This document shows, piece after piece, positions 34,064-42,216 of a stretch of DNA of 64,000 nucleotides. The DNA is from Hymenobacter telluris (GTDB taxonomy: Bacteria > Bacteroidota > Bacteroidia > Cytophagales > Hymenobacteraceae). The notes below the pieces were generated by a model. It had not been told where the DNA came from, did not search any database, and saw only the letters and a program-made list of their open reading frames with translations. Every line of letters begins with the position of its first letter. The stretch's first letter is position 1. Location of the stretch: positions 62,001-126,000 of the forward strand of contig NZ_JAFLQZ010000010.1 in NCBI RefSeq assembly GCF_017313265.1. Reading direction: 5' to 3'. A program made the position numbers and the translations under genes.

Positions 34064-35665
34064 TTGCGCAGCCGCCTGCCAGTCGGCGTAGGTGTAACTG
34101 GGCCAGTGGCGGGCGGCTTGCAGGGCCTTAAACTCCTGGATGCGCTCCTGAAGCCTGCGTTTGGCGGCGGTGGGGTCTAGCTTTTCCCAGGTGCCGCTGT
34201 AGCTCTCGTGCACGAGGTGGCGCTGGGTGAGTGCCTGCTGGTGAGCAGCCAGTTCGGGCAGCACCCGGTCGGGCATGTCGAGCAGGAAGCCGTAGTCGAG
34301 GGTTTGCAGCTCGGGGCGCAGGTTGTAGCGCGCAATCCAGATTTCCCAGTTGCCGCAGGCCAGCCCTACCATTAGCAGGTAAGCCGCCAGCGCGTTCAGG
34401 CGCACCAACGAGAAGGCCGAGCGGTGCTGCCAGATTTTGAGCAGTACCGTAACCAGCCCGAAAAACGTGAGCAGCAGGAAGCCATACACCCCGATGCGCT
34501 TGTAAGCCAGGCCCGTATTGACGATGTAGTAGTAATTGCGCAGCCCCACCGACACGGCCAGCACCGCGTTTTGCAGCACCCACACCGTAGCCAGGCCGCG
34601 CAGTACCGGCAGGCCCCGCTCATAGAAATTAAGATTGCGCCGGAAAAACCACAGCACAATCCCCATGGCCACCAGAATGCTCAGAATCAGCACGTAGGTA
34701 CCCTCGTGTACAAATTGCGTGAGGTCGAAGTTGGGCGCGGGTTTGAACCCAAACCAAATCCAGTTGATGTCGATGACGTTGACGACCAGCAGCAGCACGT
34801 TCACCAACCCCAGCAAACTGAGCGCCATTAGGTATTCCTTGCGCAAATCGAGGGCCCGGAAGTTTCGGGGGCGGAAGTCGGGGCGGCGCACGGCAAAGGA
34901 GGCCACCCGGTCGCGCTGCCGCGTGATGAACTCCCCAAGGCGCGACTCCTGATCCGTGAAGTAGTGCACCGGCACCAGCACCAGGGCAGCACCAGTCAGG
35001 GCCAACCCCAGCAGAAAAAACAGCAAGTGCGGCACCGATAGGTTCTCGAACAGCATTTCCAGCCACTCCCCTACTGCCGCCAGCGCCCGGCTGGTGAGTT
35101 GGCTGTACACCGGGTTGGCAATCAGAAACAGCACGTGGAACACGCCCAGCGCCAACAGGGGTACGCCCAGCAGCCGCCCATAGAACCAGGCCCGGCCCAC
35201 CCGTCCGCCTACGTTATCGGGCAAGCGCACCAGGCTTACCAACCCCGGTAGCATCTGCCAAGCACTGCCAATAGCCGTAAACAAGGCGTTGCTGACCAGC
35301 TTCAGGTGCGGCTGATTGAGGTAGCCGAGCCATACCGCCAGCGAAGCTACGCAAGCCAAAAGCGCCGCCCCCGAGCCGTACCAGGCCACCATAGCCGCGC
35401 TTAGCACGGTGCCGGCCAGCGTCAGGCGGAAGTAGCCCGAACGCCATTGCAGTGCGTGCCGGGGCAACTGCGCCAGCACCACACCCACTACAAACAAGGT
35501 GTAGAGCAGCATATTTAAAGCGGCCCGCTCGTGCCAGAACAGCAAATCGAACAGGATGGCACCAACCGGCAGCGCCACTTTCTGGATGGTGCTGAGCGTG
35601 AGTTGCGGCGTGGGAGCATCGGTGGGCGCAAACCGGGAGCCGGCCACGGGAATAGAGTGGTTCAT
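34022..35665 (-). CDS. DUF4173 domain-containing membrane protein
   Basis: 547 residues with about ten TM segments, including LFDLLFWHERAALNMLLYTL, AMVAWYGSGAALLACVASLA, LLFFLLGLALTGAALVLV and GVYGFLLLTFFGLVTVLLK. The C-terminal 120 residues are soluble (LRPELQTLDYGFLLDMPDRV and beyond). The arrangement fits DUF4173, a Bacteroidota/Firmicutes membrane family of unknown role. Its last 14 residues (QVNKRMNEGSPLRQ) are encoded within hairpin E6. It lies downstream of the radical SAM gene's reverse-strand neighbour with a 43-bp gap. Confidence 0.8.
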   Translation of the reverse strand: MNHSIPVAGSRFAPTDAPTPQLTLSTIQKVALPVGAILFDLLFWHERAALNMLLYTLFVVGVVLAQLPRHALQWRSGYFRLTLAGTVLSAAMVAWYGSGAALLACVASLAVWLGYLNQPHLKLVSNALFTAIGSAWQMLPGLVSLVRLPDNVGGRVGRAWFYGRLLGVPLLALGVFHVLFLIANPVYSQLTSRALAAVGEWLEMLFENLSVPHLLFFLLGLALTGAALVLVPVHYFTDQESRLGEFITRQRDRVASFAVRRPDFRPRNFRALDLRKEYLMALSLLGLVNVLLLVVNVIDINWIWFGFKPAPNFDLTQFVHEGTYVLILSILVAMGIVLWFFRRNLNFYERGLPVLRGLATVWVLQNAVLAVSVGLRNYYYIVNTGLAYKRIGVYGFLLLTFFGLVTVLLKIWQHRSAFSLVRLNALAAYLLMVGLACGNWEIWIARYNLRPELQTLDYGFLLDMPDRVLPELAAHQQALTQRHLVHESYSGTWEKLDPTAAKRRLQERIQEFKALQAARHWPSYTYADWQAAAQVNKRMNEGSPLRQ

Positions 35666-35708
35666 ATGCGTGGATGAAGATTGAAGACAGGAGAAACTGG
35701 AGCGGAGG

Positions 35709-37163
35709 CTACTGCGGTAGCACCGGCAGCGGCAGAAACAGATCGGCTGGAGCGGATGTCAGCGGGGTTTCGGCAGGGCCAGTTTGGGTAACGGAACTGC
35801 GTACTTTGCTCAGAATACCTTCCAGCACCGGCCGCATCGAATGCAACTGCCGCGACTTAATGATGGTGTTCCAGAGCGGCTCAAACTTTTTCCAGCCGCC
35901 GGCATACGCAAAGTGCTTGAGCTGGTGGCGGAGTGTGTCGTGCGTGAGGCTGGCTTTGGTGATATTTCGCCAGGAGTAGAAGTCGCGGTAGGCTTGGTCG
36001 TAGCCGTCTTTCAGCTGCTGCGCCGTGAGGTGAGGGCCGGGCTGATGCACCACGGTACGGGTGTCGTACTCGTTCCAGCGGCGGTGCAGCAGCCGGCCCT
36101 GGCGCTCCATATCAGCATAGAAAGCGGTGCCTGGGTAGGGCGTGGCAATGTGAAACGTGGCAGTGGTAATACCCTGCTCAACGGCCCACTGCACAGTGCG
36201 CGCAAACACGTCGGGCCGGTCGTCATCAAGGCCGAACACAAAGCTGCCATTGATCATGATACCTAAATCGTGCAGGCGCCGGATAGCCGCCGCGTAGTCG
36301 CGGCCTAGGTTTTGGGGCTTGTTGCTGCTGCGCAGGTTAATGGGGCTCAGAGTTTCAAAGCCCACGAACAGGCTGCGTAGTCCCGCTCGGGCCGCTTTTT
36401 CCAGCAGCCCGTTGTCGCGCAAAATGCTGTCGACGGTGGCCGCGCCCTGAAACAGCCATTCCATGCCGCGCATGCCTTCAAACAGCCCCGTTGCAAAGCG
36501 CGTGTGTCCTAGCAGGTGGTCATCAAGAAAATAGAGGTGGCGGCCGGGCAGCCGGCTGATTTCGGCCAGCGCATCATCAATACTTTGGGTGTAGAACGAC
36601 TTGCCACCCGCGAAAAAGGCGTCTTTGTAGCAAAAGTCGCAGTGGTGCGGGCAGCCCCGCGTTACTACTATCGAGTTGGGAACCAGATACAACTCCCGCT
36701 TAATCAACTCCCGGCGGATGGGCGGCACCCCCACCAGGGTGCGGCCTGCCCCCGAGGTATAGCGGGGCCGCGCCCGCCCTGCTTGCCACTCAACCAGAAA
36801 AGTGGGAAACGTTTCTTCGCCCGGCCCCAGAAATATGCTGTCGGCGTGGGGTGCCGCTTCCTCGGGTAGGCTCGTGACGTGCAAGCCGCCCAAGCACACG
36901 TAAGCACCACCGGCCCGGTAGTGGTCCGCTAGTTCGTAAGCCCGGAAGGCATTGGTAATGTATACCTGAATCACAACCAGATCCGGTGAGTCGTCGAGAC
37001 GCAGGGACTCTACATGCTCATCTTGCAGGTCAGCTTCCCAGTCGGAGGGCAGATAGGCCGCCAGCGTGGCCAGCCCCAACGGCGGAAACAACGAGTATTT
37101 GATAGGCCGCCAGTAAGGGTTTGTAGCCTCGGTAAGCGCCGGAAGAATGAGCTTTACTTTCAT
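35709..37163 (-). CDS. B12-binding-domain radical SAM protein
   Basis: 484 residues from ATG 37163 (GTG at 37169 also possible). Residues 1-140 resemble a cobalamin-binding Rossmann domain (PPLGLATLAAYLP, VVIQVYITNAFRAYELADHY, VCLGGLHVTSLPEEAAPHAD). The radical SAM core begins at CPHHCDFC (CxxxCxxC, 4Fe-4S cluster), followed by HLYFLDDHLLGHTRFAT, GFETLSPINLRSSNKP and INGSFVFGLDDDRPDVFARTV. The last 90 residues resemble the DUF4070-type extension. Such enzymes methylate or rearrange unactivated carbons; the substrate is unknown. A palindromic operator matching that of the regulator operon lies 13 bp upstream. Confidence 0.85.
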   Translation of the reverse strand: MKVKLILPALTEATNPYWRPIKYSLFPPLGLATLAAYLPSDWEADLQDEHVESLRLDDSPDLVVIQVYITNAFRAYELADHYRAGGAYVCLGGLHVTSLPEEAAPHADSIFLGPGEETFPTFLVEWQAGRARPRYTSGAGRTLVGVPPIRRELIKRELYLVPNSIVVTRGCPHHCDFCYKDAFFAGGKSFYTQSIDDALAEISRLPGRHLYFLDDHLLGHTRFATGLFEGMRGMEWLFQGAATVDSILRDNGLLEKAARAGLRSLFVGFETLSPINLRSSNKPQNLGRDYAAAIRRLHDLGIMINGSFVFGLDDDRPDVFARTVQWAVEQGITTATFHIATPYPGTAFYADMERQGRLLHRRWNEYDTRTVVHQPGPHLTAQQLKDGYDQAYRDFYSWRNITKASLTHDTLRHQLKHFAYAGGWKKFEPLWNTIIKSRQLHSMRPVLEGILSKVRSSVTQTGPAETPLTSAPADLFLPLPVLPQ

Positions 37164-37175
37164 AATCACAAAGAG

Positions 37176-37190
37176 CTTTGTATTTCAAAG
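37176..37190. promoter_or_regulatory. Palindromic operator CTTTGTATTTCAAAG
   Basis: A 15-bp palindrome (CTTTG, 5-nt centre, CAAAG) 13 bp upstream of the radical SAM start. A nearly identical site, CTTTGTATTGCAAAG, lies at 38296-38310 upstream of the membrane-protein/regulator operon. The shared site suggests the winged-helix protein at 37213-37506 binds both. Confidence 0.65.
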
Positions 37191-37212
37191 TTTAAGCGCA
37201 AAAAAATATCAG

Positions 37213-37506
37213 TTACCCTCGGAGCAATTTTTCTAACGCCGTTAGATGGTCTTGGAAAGCCTGCTTTCCTTCTTTGGAAGCGGTATAAGTGGTATTTGGC
37301 TTTTTGCCTACAAACTGTTTGCTCACTTCCACATAACCCGCTTTTTCCAGGGCCGCCACGTGGCTGGCCAGGTTGCCATCGGTTAGGTCGAGGGCTTCCT
37401 TCAGGTCGGTGAAGCTTACGCCATCGTTGGCCATGAGCACGGCCATCACGCCCAGCCGCACGCGGTGGTCAAATGCTTTATTGAGCGTGTGAATGAGGTG
37501 TTTCAA
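37213..37506 (-). CDS. Winged-helix transcriptional regulator (HTH_34/ArsR-like)
   Basis: 97 residues with a TTG start at 37506; the N-terminus LNKAFDHRVRLGVMAVLMAN is the conserved start of this family, which supports it. The wHTH reads VSFTDLKEALDLTDGNLASH (recognition helix) and LEKAGYVEVSKQFVGKKPNT TYTASKEG (wing). No metal-binding Cys motif. It belongs to the short DNA-binding proteins often paired with a membrane protein in Bacteroidota. Here it follows the membrane protein gene, with hairpin E7 between, and the radical SAM gene lies downstream. It probably represses both promoters carrying the CTTTG-5-CAAAG site. Confidence 0.87.
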   Translation of the reverse strand: MKHLIHTLNKAFDHRVRLGVMAVLMANDGVSFTDLKEALDLTDGNLASHVAALEKAGYVEVSKQFVGKKPNTTYTASKEGKQAFQDHLTALEKLLRG

Positions 37507-37507
37507 G

Positions 37508-37650
37508 TAAGGAGCTAGAAGTTAGGAGCCAGGAGTTAGAAGGGTAAAAGAAAAGTAGAAGGTGAGGTTTGGGAAGCAAAGCTGAAAGTTTTCACTGTTG
37601 GGTACCACCCCTTCTAACTTCTGGCTTGTCGCTCCTTCTCTGCTAACTCC
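37508..37650. repeat. Intercistronic word-repeat hairpin E7
   Basis: Arms 37508-37543 and 37608-37650 of 7-nt words (TTAGGAG, CAGGAGT, TAGAAGT). The right arm covers the stop codon (37643-37645) of the membrane-protein gene and encodes its last residues (ERS); the left arm ends 1 nt before the regulator start codon. The 64-nt loop has no obvious gene. Confidence 0.75.
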
Positions 37651-38284
37651 TCTCGTACCGGTTGTACATCAGCAGGCCGTAGCCGATGTGGCCCAGCCCG
37701 AAACCGAGCGCAAAGAACAGCAATCCGGCCCCAGGCAGCAAAATAGTTAGTAGTCCAAGCGCTATCTGGGTGAGGCCCAGCCACCGAATTTCGTCGAGGG
37801 TGTATTTGCTGGCGTTCAGCAAAGCCAGGCCATAGAACAGCAGCAGCCCCGGCACGACCAAGCTCACGGCCCCGCGCAGAAACAGCGCAATGCAGAATAG
37901 CCCACCCGCCACCAACGGAATCATGAGGCTTACGGCCAGCCGCCGCCCCAGGGTGCTCCAGAGAGGCTGACCCGCTTTGCGGGCCCGGCGGAACGTGAAA
38001 AATGCGGCCACGGCCAGCGCCGCCACAATCATACCGCCCGCCAGCAGCAACAAATACGGCAGCACCAATATTCGTTCCGACTCAGTGCTTTCCAGCAGCC
38101 GCAGGAACCCTTGGGCACCATACTCGCGCTTCAGGTACCAATGCCCTACTCCCGAGCCAATTAAGGCCACTACCCCGGCCCCAACGCCCGAAAGGCCGCT
38201 AAGCGAGATGAAGCGGGAGGAGCGCTCCATGATGGCGCGAATCTCGGTGAGTTGGGCTAAGGGGTCGACGGCAGGCTTCATCAT
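37643..38284 (-). CDS. Five-TM membrane protein paired with the winged-helix regulator
   Basis: 213 residues from ATG 38284 (ATG 38281 is equally possible). A short soluble N-terminus (KPAVDPLAQLTEIRAIMERS) precedes about five TM segments (GVGAGVVALIGSGVG, VLPYLLLLAGGMIVAALAVA, LMIPLVAGGLFCIALFL, LVVPGLLLFYGLALL, LGLTQIALGLLTILLPGA). It looks like the membrane partner that often sits beside this regulator family in Bacteroidota. The operator palindrome is 12 bp upstream, so the pair is likely auto-regulated. No known function. Confidence 0.75.
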   Translation of the reverse strand: MMKPAVDPLAQLTEIRAIMERSSRFISLSGLSGVGAGVVALIGSGVGHWYLKREYGAQGFLRLLESTESERILVLPYLLLLAGGMIVAALAVAAFFTFRRARKAGQPLWSTLGRRLAVSLMIPLVAGGLFCIALFLRGAVSLVVPGLLLFYGLALLNASKYTLDEIRWLGLTQIALGLLTILLPGAGLLFFALGFGLGHIGYGLLMYNRYERS

Positions 38285-38295
38285 ATCTAAAAGCA

Positions 38296-38310
38296 CTTTG
38301 TATTGCAAAG
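38296..38310. promoter_or_regulatory. Palindromic operator CTTTGTATTGCAAAG
   Basis: 15-bp palindrome 12 bp upstream of the membrane-protein start (38284) and 48 bp from the divergent gene at 38359. It is the twin of the site at 37176-37190, differing at one central base. Confidence 0.65.
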
Positions 38311-38358
38311 CACAGCAAACATCCGCTTCTTTGCAAGAAACAATACTAACTATTTTTC

Positions 38359-38844
38359 ATGCAGCAGGATTTTCAGGCACTAGCCCAGCGGCATTTCTGG
38401 CTTTCCTGGTGCTGGGGAATGGTGTTAGTGGGCAGCTTGTTTTTGCTGTCACTGGATAGTTGGTACTATAGGCTCCAGCACAAAAGGTCCTTCTCTTGGA
38501 GTTCGATAGGGTTACAAGATTTATTAGGCTTGCTCTTAATGTCAGTGGCGGTTGCCTTCGTTTTAGGCCTCCCTGCCATATTAGTCGGGCTGGTACAAAG
38601 AGCTATTGTGCGAAGCATTTTTATTAGCGCCACCTCTATACTCAATCTGATAGTTGGTGTTGCATTGGTTTCAATTAGCTCTGTCTTATTGCTATGGCTA
38701 ACCTGGGTTCTATTCGACTATACAGGCCCCCATATGCTACCTCCTATATATTCCGCACTCCTATTCTTCGCCTTGAGCTCACCATGGCTCCTATCCTCGG
38801 TGGGAGTAGCGTGGTGGCTGGGACGGCGCTTATTTCCGCGCTGA
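38359..38844 (+). CDS. Four-TM hypothetical membrane protein
   Basis: 161 residues with four TM segments (about 16-35, 52-74, 93-117 and 130-153). It has no recognised motif. It is AT-richer than its neighbours. Divergent from the regulator operon, it may share the 38296-38310 operator region. Confidence 0.6.
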   Translation: MQQDFQALAQRHFWLSWCWGMVLVGSLFLLSLDSWYYRLQHKRSFSWSSIGLQDLLGLLLMSVAVAFVLGLPAILVGLVQRAIVRSIFISATSILNLIVGVALVSISSVLLLWLTWVLFDYTGPHMLPPIYSALLFFALSSPWLLSSVGVAWWLGRRLFPR

Positions 38845-39034
38845 ATCAAAGCGGGATGGTTTGCAGTATTCTTAATTCAAATTGGAACACCTATTTTCCC
38901 AAACAAGTCCATTCCGGTAGAATCCTAGCCGTTTTAGTGGTTCGTAGATACCCTCGTTCAGCTTCCAGCACCATGGGAGTTTCCGTAGTGTCACCCTGAA
39001 CGTTTTTCTCTCCCACTATCTGTTCTTTACCGTA

Positions 39035-39496
39035 ATGCTAACTTCTTCTACCTCTATCCAATCCACTATCACCCGCACGCTGCTGCTGTGGCTGCTTAGC
39101 AACATAGGCGGCACTTTCCTGCTAGGCGTGGGTTTCGCGCTAACCCACCACCTCAACGACAGCACTATTGCCATAGCGGCTGGTTTGCTGGCTGCCCTTA
39201 TCACGCTCCCGCTCGTGCCGTTGGCCTTGCCTTTCTTTGCTTTAGTAGCCCGCTTCTGCCCGGCTTGCTCCCGCCGGTCGGTGGCTTTGCTGGGCGTGAC
39301 GCTATTCTTTCTGGCTGCCAACGAGCTGCTGCACCTGCTGCTGCCTTTCGCCACTTTTTGGGGCTTGCTGGAAATGTCGGTTCCCTACCTGGCGGCGGGC
39401 TTGCTGACTGTATTCTGGCTGTATAGCTCCGGCGGCAAAACTTCCACGGCGGCGTTGTTTCCCAAAAAGCAGGATAATCGGCTGCTCCTGAGCTAG
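39035..39496 (+). CDS. Four-TM hypothetical membrane protein
   Basis: 153 residues; TM segments at about 15-36, 43-70, 83-104 and 108-128. The region between (ARFCPACSRRSVALL) has two Cys three apart. I do not recognise the family. The 190-bp gap before it has no clear ORF. Confidence 0.6.
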   Translation: MLTSSTSIQSTITRTLLLWLLSNIGGTFLLGVGFALTHHLNDSTIAIAAGLLAALITLPLVPLALPFFALVARFCPACSRRSVALLGVTLFFLAANELLHLLLPFATFWGLLEMSVPYLAAGLLTVFWLYSSGGKTSTAALFPKKQDNRLLLS

Positions 39497-39590
39497 CACC
39501 GGCGTTTTACAACGCGCCTTGCAAATGCACTAGCTCCATTGCGCCCCGGCTGCCATAACCGCCAGAGCCTTATTGCGCGTAGGTAGCAGG

Positions 39591-40382
39591 GTGAAAATCC
39601 GCCTCCAGCTATTCGAGTTTGAAGACCTGCCCTGGTTTCCGCGCGTTATCAGGGCGGGCATGATGGACTATTTGCGCTTCATGATTTCGTGGCTGGGCAC
39701 CTACCAGCCCATTGTGCCGCTGCTCCGCGAAGCCATGCAACGCACCAATTCGCTGCAGCTGCTAGAGTTGTGCGCCGGGGCAGGCGGTGGTACCGAAGGC
39801 ATCTTGCGTCAATTGCGCGCCACCGGCTTACCCAACACGCAAATCACCCTCACCGACCTGTACCCACAGCCAGCGGCGTGGCAGCTACTCGCGGAACGTA
39901 CACCCGGCTTAGCTTACGCAGCTACCCCAGTCGATGCCCTGGCGGTACCATCAGCGCTGCCGGGGTTTCGGACGGTCTTTTCGGCCTTTCATCATTTTCC
40001 GCCAGCTGCCGCCGAAGCCTTACTGGCCGATGCCGTGCGCCAACGAGCCGGTATTGGCGTGTTTGAGGGCGCTGGCAAGCACTGGTTGGAAATTGCGCTG
40101 GCCTGGACGGTGCTGCCCGTGGCGCAGTTGCTTTTCACGCCTTTTATGCGTCCGTTTCGGTTGAGCCGGCTATTTTTCACCTACCTGGTGCCGCTGATTC
40201 CGCTGTTCACCATCTGGGACGGTACCGTGTCTATCCTACGGATGTATCCGCCGGCGCAGCTGCTGGCCCTCGCCCACCGCGCCGACCCTACCAGTGTTTT
40301 CCAGTGGCAAGCGGGCAAAGTGCGCCACTGGTGGGGCCCCGAAGTGACTTACCTGATTGGGACACCGAAAAATGTAGCGTAA
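39591..40382 (+). CDS. Class I SAM-dependent methyltransferase
   Basis: 263 residues from a GTG at 39591 (an upstream TTG is possible but less natural). SAM motif I is LLELCAGAGGGTEGILRQL, followed by TLTDLYPQPAAWQLL with the acidic residue, and an acceptor-site-like FSAFHHFPPAAAEALLADAV. The second half is hydrophobic (LPVAQLLFTPFMRPFRLSRL, TYLVPLIPLFTIWDGTVSIL), which suggests a membrane-associated or lipid substrate. A UbiA prenyltransferase gene follows after a 73-bp gap with a hairpin. Confidence 0.83.
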   Translation: MKIRLQLFEFEDLPWFPRVIRAGMMDYLRFMISWLGTYQPIVPLLREAMQRTNSLQLLELCAGAGGGTEGILRQLRATGLPNTQITLTDLYPQPAAWQLLAERTPGLAYAATPVDALAVPSALPGFRTVFSAFHHFPPAAAEALLADAVRQRAGIGVFEGAGKHWLEIALAWTVLPVAQLLFTPFMRPFRLSRLFFTYLVPLIPLFTIWDGTVSILRMYPPAQLLALAHRADPTSVFQWQAGKVRHWWGPEVTYLIGTPKNVA

Positions 40383-40408
40383 GCTTTAGCTTGCACTGTG
40401 AGCCTCCA

Positions 40409-40435
40409 GCCGCAGGCAACAGGTGTTGCCTGCGG
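40409..40435 (+). other. Hairpin between methyltransferase and UbiA genes
   Basis: GCCGCAGGCAACAGGTGTTGCCTGCGGC forms a 12-bp stem with a 4-nt loop, centred in the 73-bp intercistronic gap. No T-run follows, so read-through into UbiA is likely. Confidence 0.5.
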
Positions 40436-40455
40436 CCGCCCCCCCTACCGAAGCT

Positions 40456-41325
40456 ATGCTACAGCCTTACCGCCGCGCCTTACTCCTGCTGCGCATCCCG
40501 TTTTCCATCTACCTGATGCCGGTATTCTGGTTTGGGCTGAGCGCCATGCGTGAGCCGTTTAGCGCGTGGCAGGCCGCAGGGGTGTTTGTAGTACTGCATC
40601 TGCTAGCCTACCCAGCCTCCAACGGTTACAACTCCTACTACGACCGAGACGAGGGCAGCATTGGCGGCCTGAAGCGCCCCCCCAAGGTATCCAGGGAGCT
40701 GCTGCATCTGGTGTACCTGTTCGATGCGCTGGCCGTGCTGGGTGGCGTGCTCTTGAACCCGCTGTTCGGGCTGTTGGTAGCGGTGTATTTGCTGGTGTCG
40801 AAGGCGTACAGCTACGAAGGCATCCGGCTGAAGAAATACCCACTGGTGAGTACGGCGGTGGTGGTAGTATTTCAAGGGGCTTTCACCTTCCTGATGACCC
40901 AAGTAGGCGCAGGTGCCACTCAGGAGGCCCTACTGGAGCCAACCAATTTGCTGCTGGCGCTGGTGAGTAGCTTATTTTTGTGCGGTTCCTACCCGCTTAC
41001 GCAGGTATACCAGCACCAGGAAGACGCCCGCCGCGGCGACCAAACCCTGAGCTTGCTGCTAGGCATTCGGGGCACGTTTGTGTTTGCGGCCATTGGGTTG
41101 CTGACTGGGGCGGCGGTGCTGGCTTACACATTATGGCTGCGCAACGAGGTCGGGCACCTCCTGATTTTTCTGGTGGCTACTGGTCCTGTGGTGGCGCTAT
41201 TCGGGCGTTGGGTGTATGCCGTGTGGCAAAACCCCGCCGCCGCCGACTTCGAGCACACCATGCGCATGAACCAGGTATCATCCTTGTGCATGAGTGCGGC
41301 GTTTATCTTGATGCTACTCTGGTAG
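40456..41325 (+). CDS. UbiA family prenyltransferase
   Basis: 289 residues from ATG 40456, with about eight TM helices. The first Asp-rich motif is NGYNSYYDRDEGSIGG (N-x3-D-x-D) and the second is YQHQEDARRGDQTL. It would transfer a prenyl group from a polyprenyl diphosphate to an aromatic or similar acceptor. The substrate cannot be fixed: UbiA, MenA, chlorophyll or heme O synthase-like. The preceding SAM methyltransferase and the lack of other quinone genes suggest a small lipid-modifying pair. A lipoprotein gene follows after 84 bp. Confidence 0.86.
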   Translation: MLQPYRRALLLLRIPFSIYLMPVFWFGLSAMREPFSAWQAAGVFVVLHLLAYPASNGYNSYYDRDEGSIGGLKRPPKVSRELLHLVYLFDALAVLGGVLLNPLFGLLVAVYLLVSKAYSYEGIRLKKYPLVSTAVVVVFQGAFTFLMTQVGAGATQEALLEPTNLLLALVSSLFLCGSYPLTQVYQHQEDARRGDQTLSLLLGIRGTFVFAAIGLLTGAAVLAYTLWLRNEVGHLLIFLVATGPVVALFGRWVYAVWQNPAAADFEHTMRMNQVSSLCMSAAFILMLLW

Positions 41326-41409
41326 CTGCGCTTTGTTGCCGTAGCTCGGCAGGCTGAACAGTATAGCCGATTTTGCGTATGGCAGACCCATACCATCCTG
41401 TATTGCGTT

Positions 41410-42033
41410 ATGCGTCGCTTTTTTCTGCTTTCGCTGCTTGGTTTCGCGGCTGCCTGCTCTACCCCCGACACCCGCCAGGCCACTACCACCACCTCCACGG
41501 CTGATACAGTCACGCAAGTAGAGCCGCTCGATACCACCCGCGCCAGTGCTACCAGCGCCCAGTCCGACACGCTGAAAACGGTAACCAAACGGCACGTTTT
41601 CTCGAACCCTGGGGCACCCGATGTGTTTAAGCTGGAAATGCGCGGCAAGGACATTCTGACCGGCAAGGCCACTTTCACGGTAACCGATGCCAGCGGCCAG
41701 GTGATTTTCCGCGAGATGCTGGCCGCCGAGGATTTGGAGGCCGCTATGGTGTATGAAATGAAAACCCCAACCGCCACCGCGGCGGAGCGCGAAGCCTACG
41801 TGCGCCGCCGCATGGATGAGTTCTTCGCCGATAAGAATTTCCAAAAGCCGGCCCTCACTTCCAAAGCCGTTTACCCCACCGATAACTCCATCCCTCGCAC
41901 CGCCTGGGACGACCTGATTAAGCGCCCCGATGCCGTGAGTTTCAGCTACCTGGTTGGCAAAGAAGACCGGCGCCGCATTGCCTGGTCGCCGGGCGCCAAG
42001 CAAGTAGTACACCTACCCGGTTTCGGCAGCTAA
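41410..42033 (+). CDS. Hypothetical lipoprotein
   Basis: 207 residues. Lipobox LGFAAAC (Cys at residue 16), followed by a Thr/Asp-rich linker (TTTTSTADTVTQVEPLDTTR) and a folded domain of about residues 60-200 with FKLEMRGKDILTGKATFTV and QVIFREMLAAEDLEAAM. I do not recognise the family. It follows UbiA. Confidence 0.7.
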   Translation: MRRFFLLSLLGFAAACSTPDTRQATTTTSTADTVTQVEPLDTTRASATSAQSDTLKTVTKRHVFSNPGAPDVFKLEMRGKDILTGKATFTVTDASGQVIFREMLAAEDLEAAMVYEMKTPTATAAEREAYVRRRMDEFFADKNFQKPALTSKAVYPTDNSIPRTAWDDLIKRPDAVSFSYLVGKEDRRRIAWSPGAKQVVHLPGFGS

Positions 42034-42035
42034 CT

Positions 42036-42136
42036 GTCATTCCGACCAAAGAGAGGAATCGGGGTTCAACCTGGCTGTGTAGACATAAAACCAATAAAGG
42101 CCGTCATTCCTCGCCAAGCTCGGAATGACGGCCTTA
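42036..42136. repeat. GTCATTCCGAGCTTG hairpin repeat, copy 2 (degenerate)
   Basis: A partial GTCATTCCGA arm at 42036 and a compact hairpin at about 42097-42136 (AAGGCCGTCATTCC and its complement, 14 bp, 11-nt loop containing CCAAGCTC). It lies between convergent genes. The two ends do not pair fully, so it looks like a decayed copy. Confidence 0.65.
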
Positions 42137-42216
42137 TAGTTATGGCCTGTTGTAAATGGCTTGCGCTTCACACAGCCTGATGGAATCCAGCTTCTTCCTT
42201 TGGCTGGAATGGCAGC

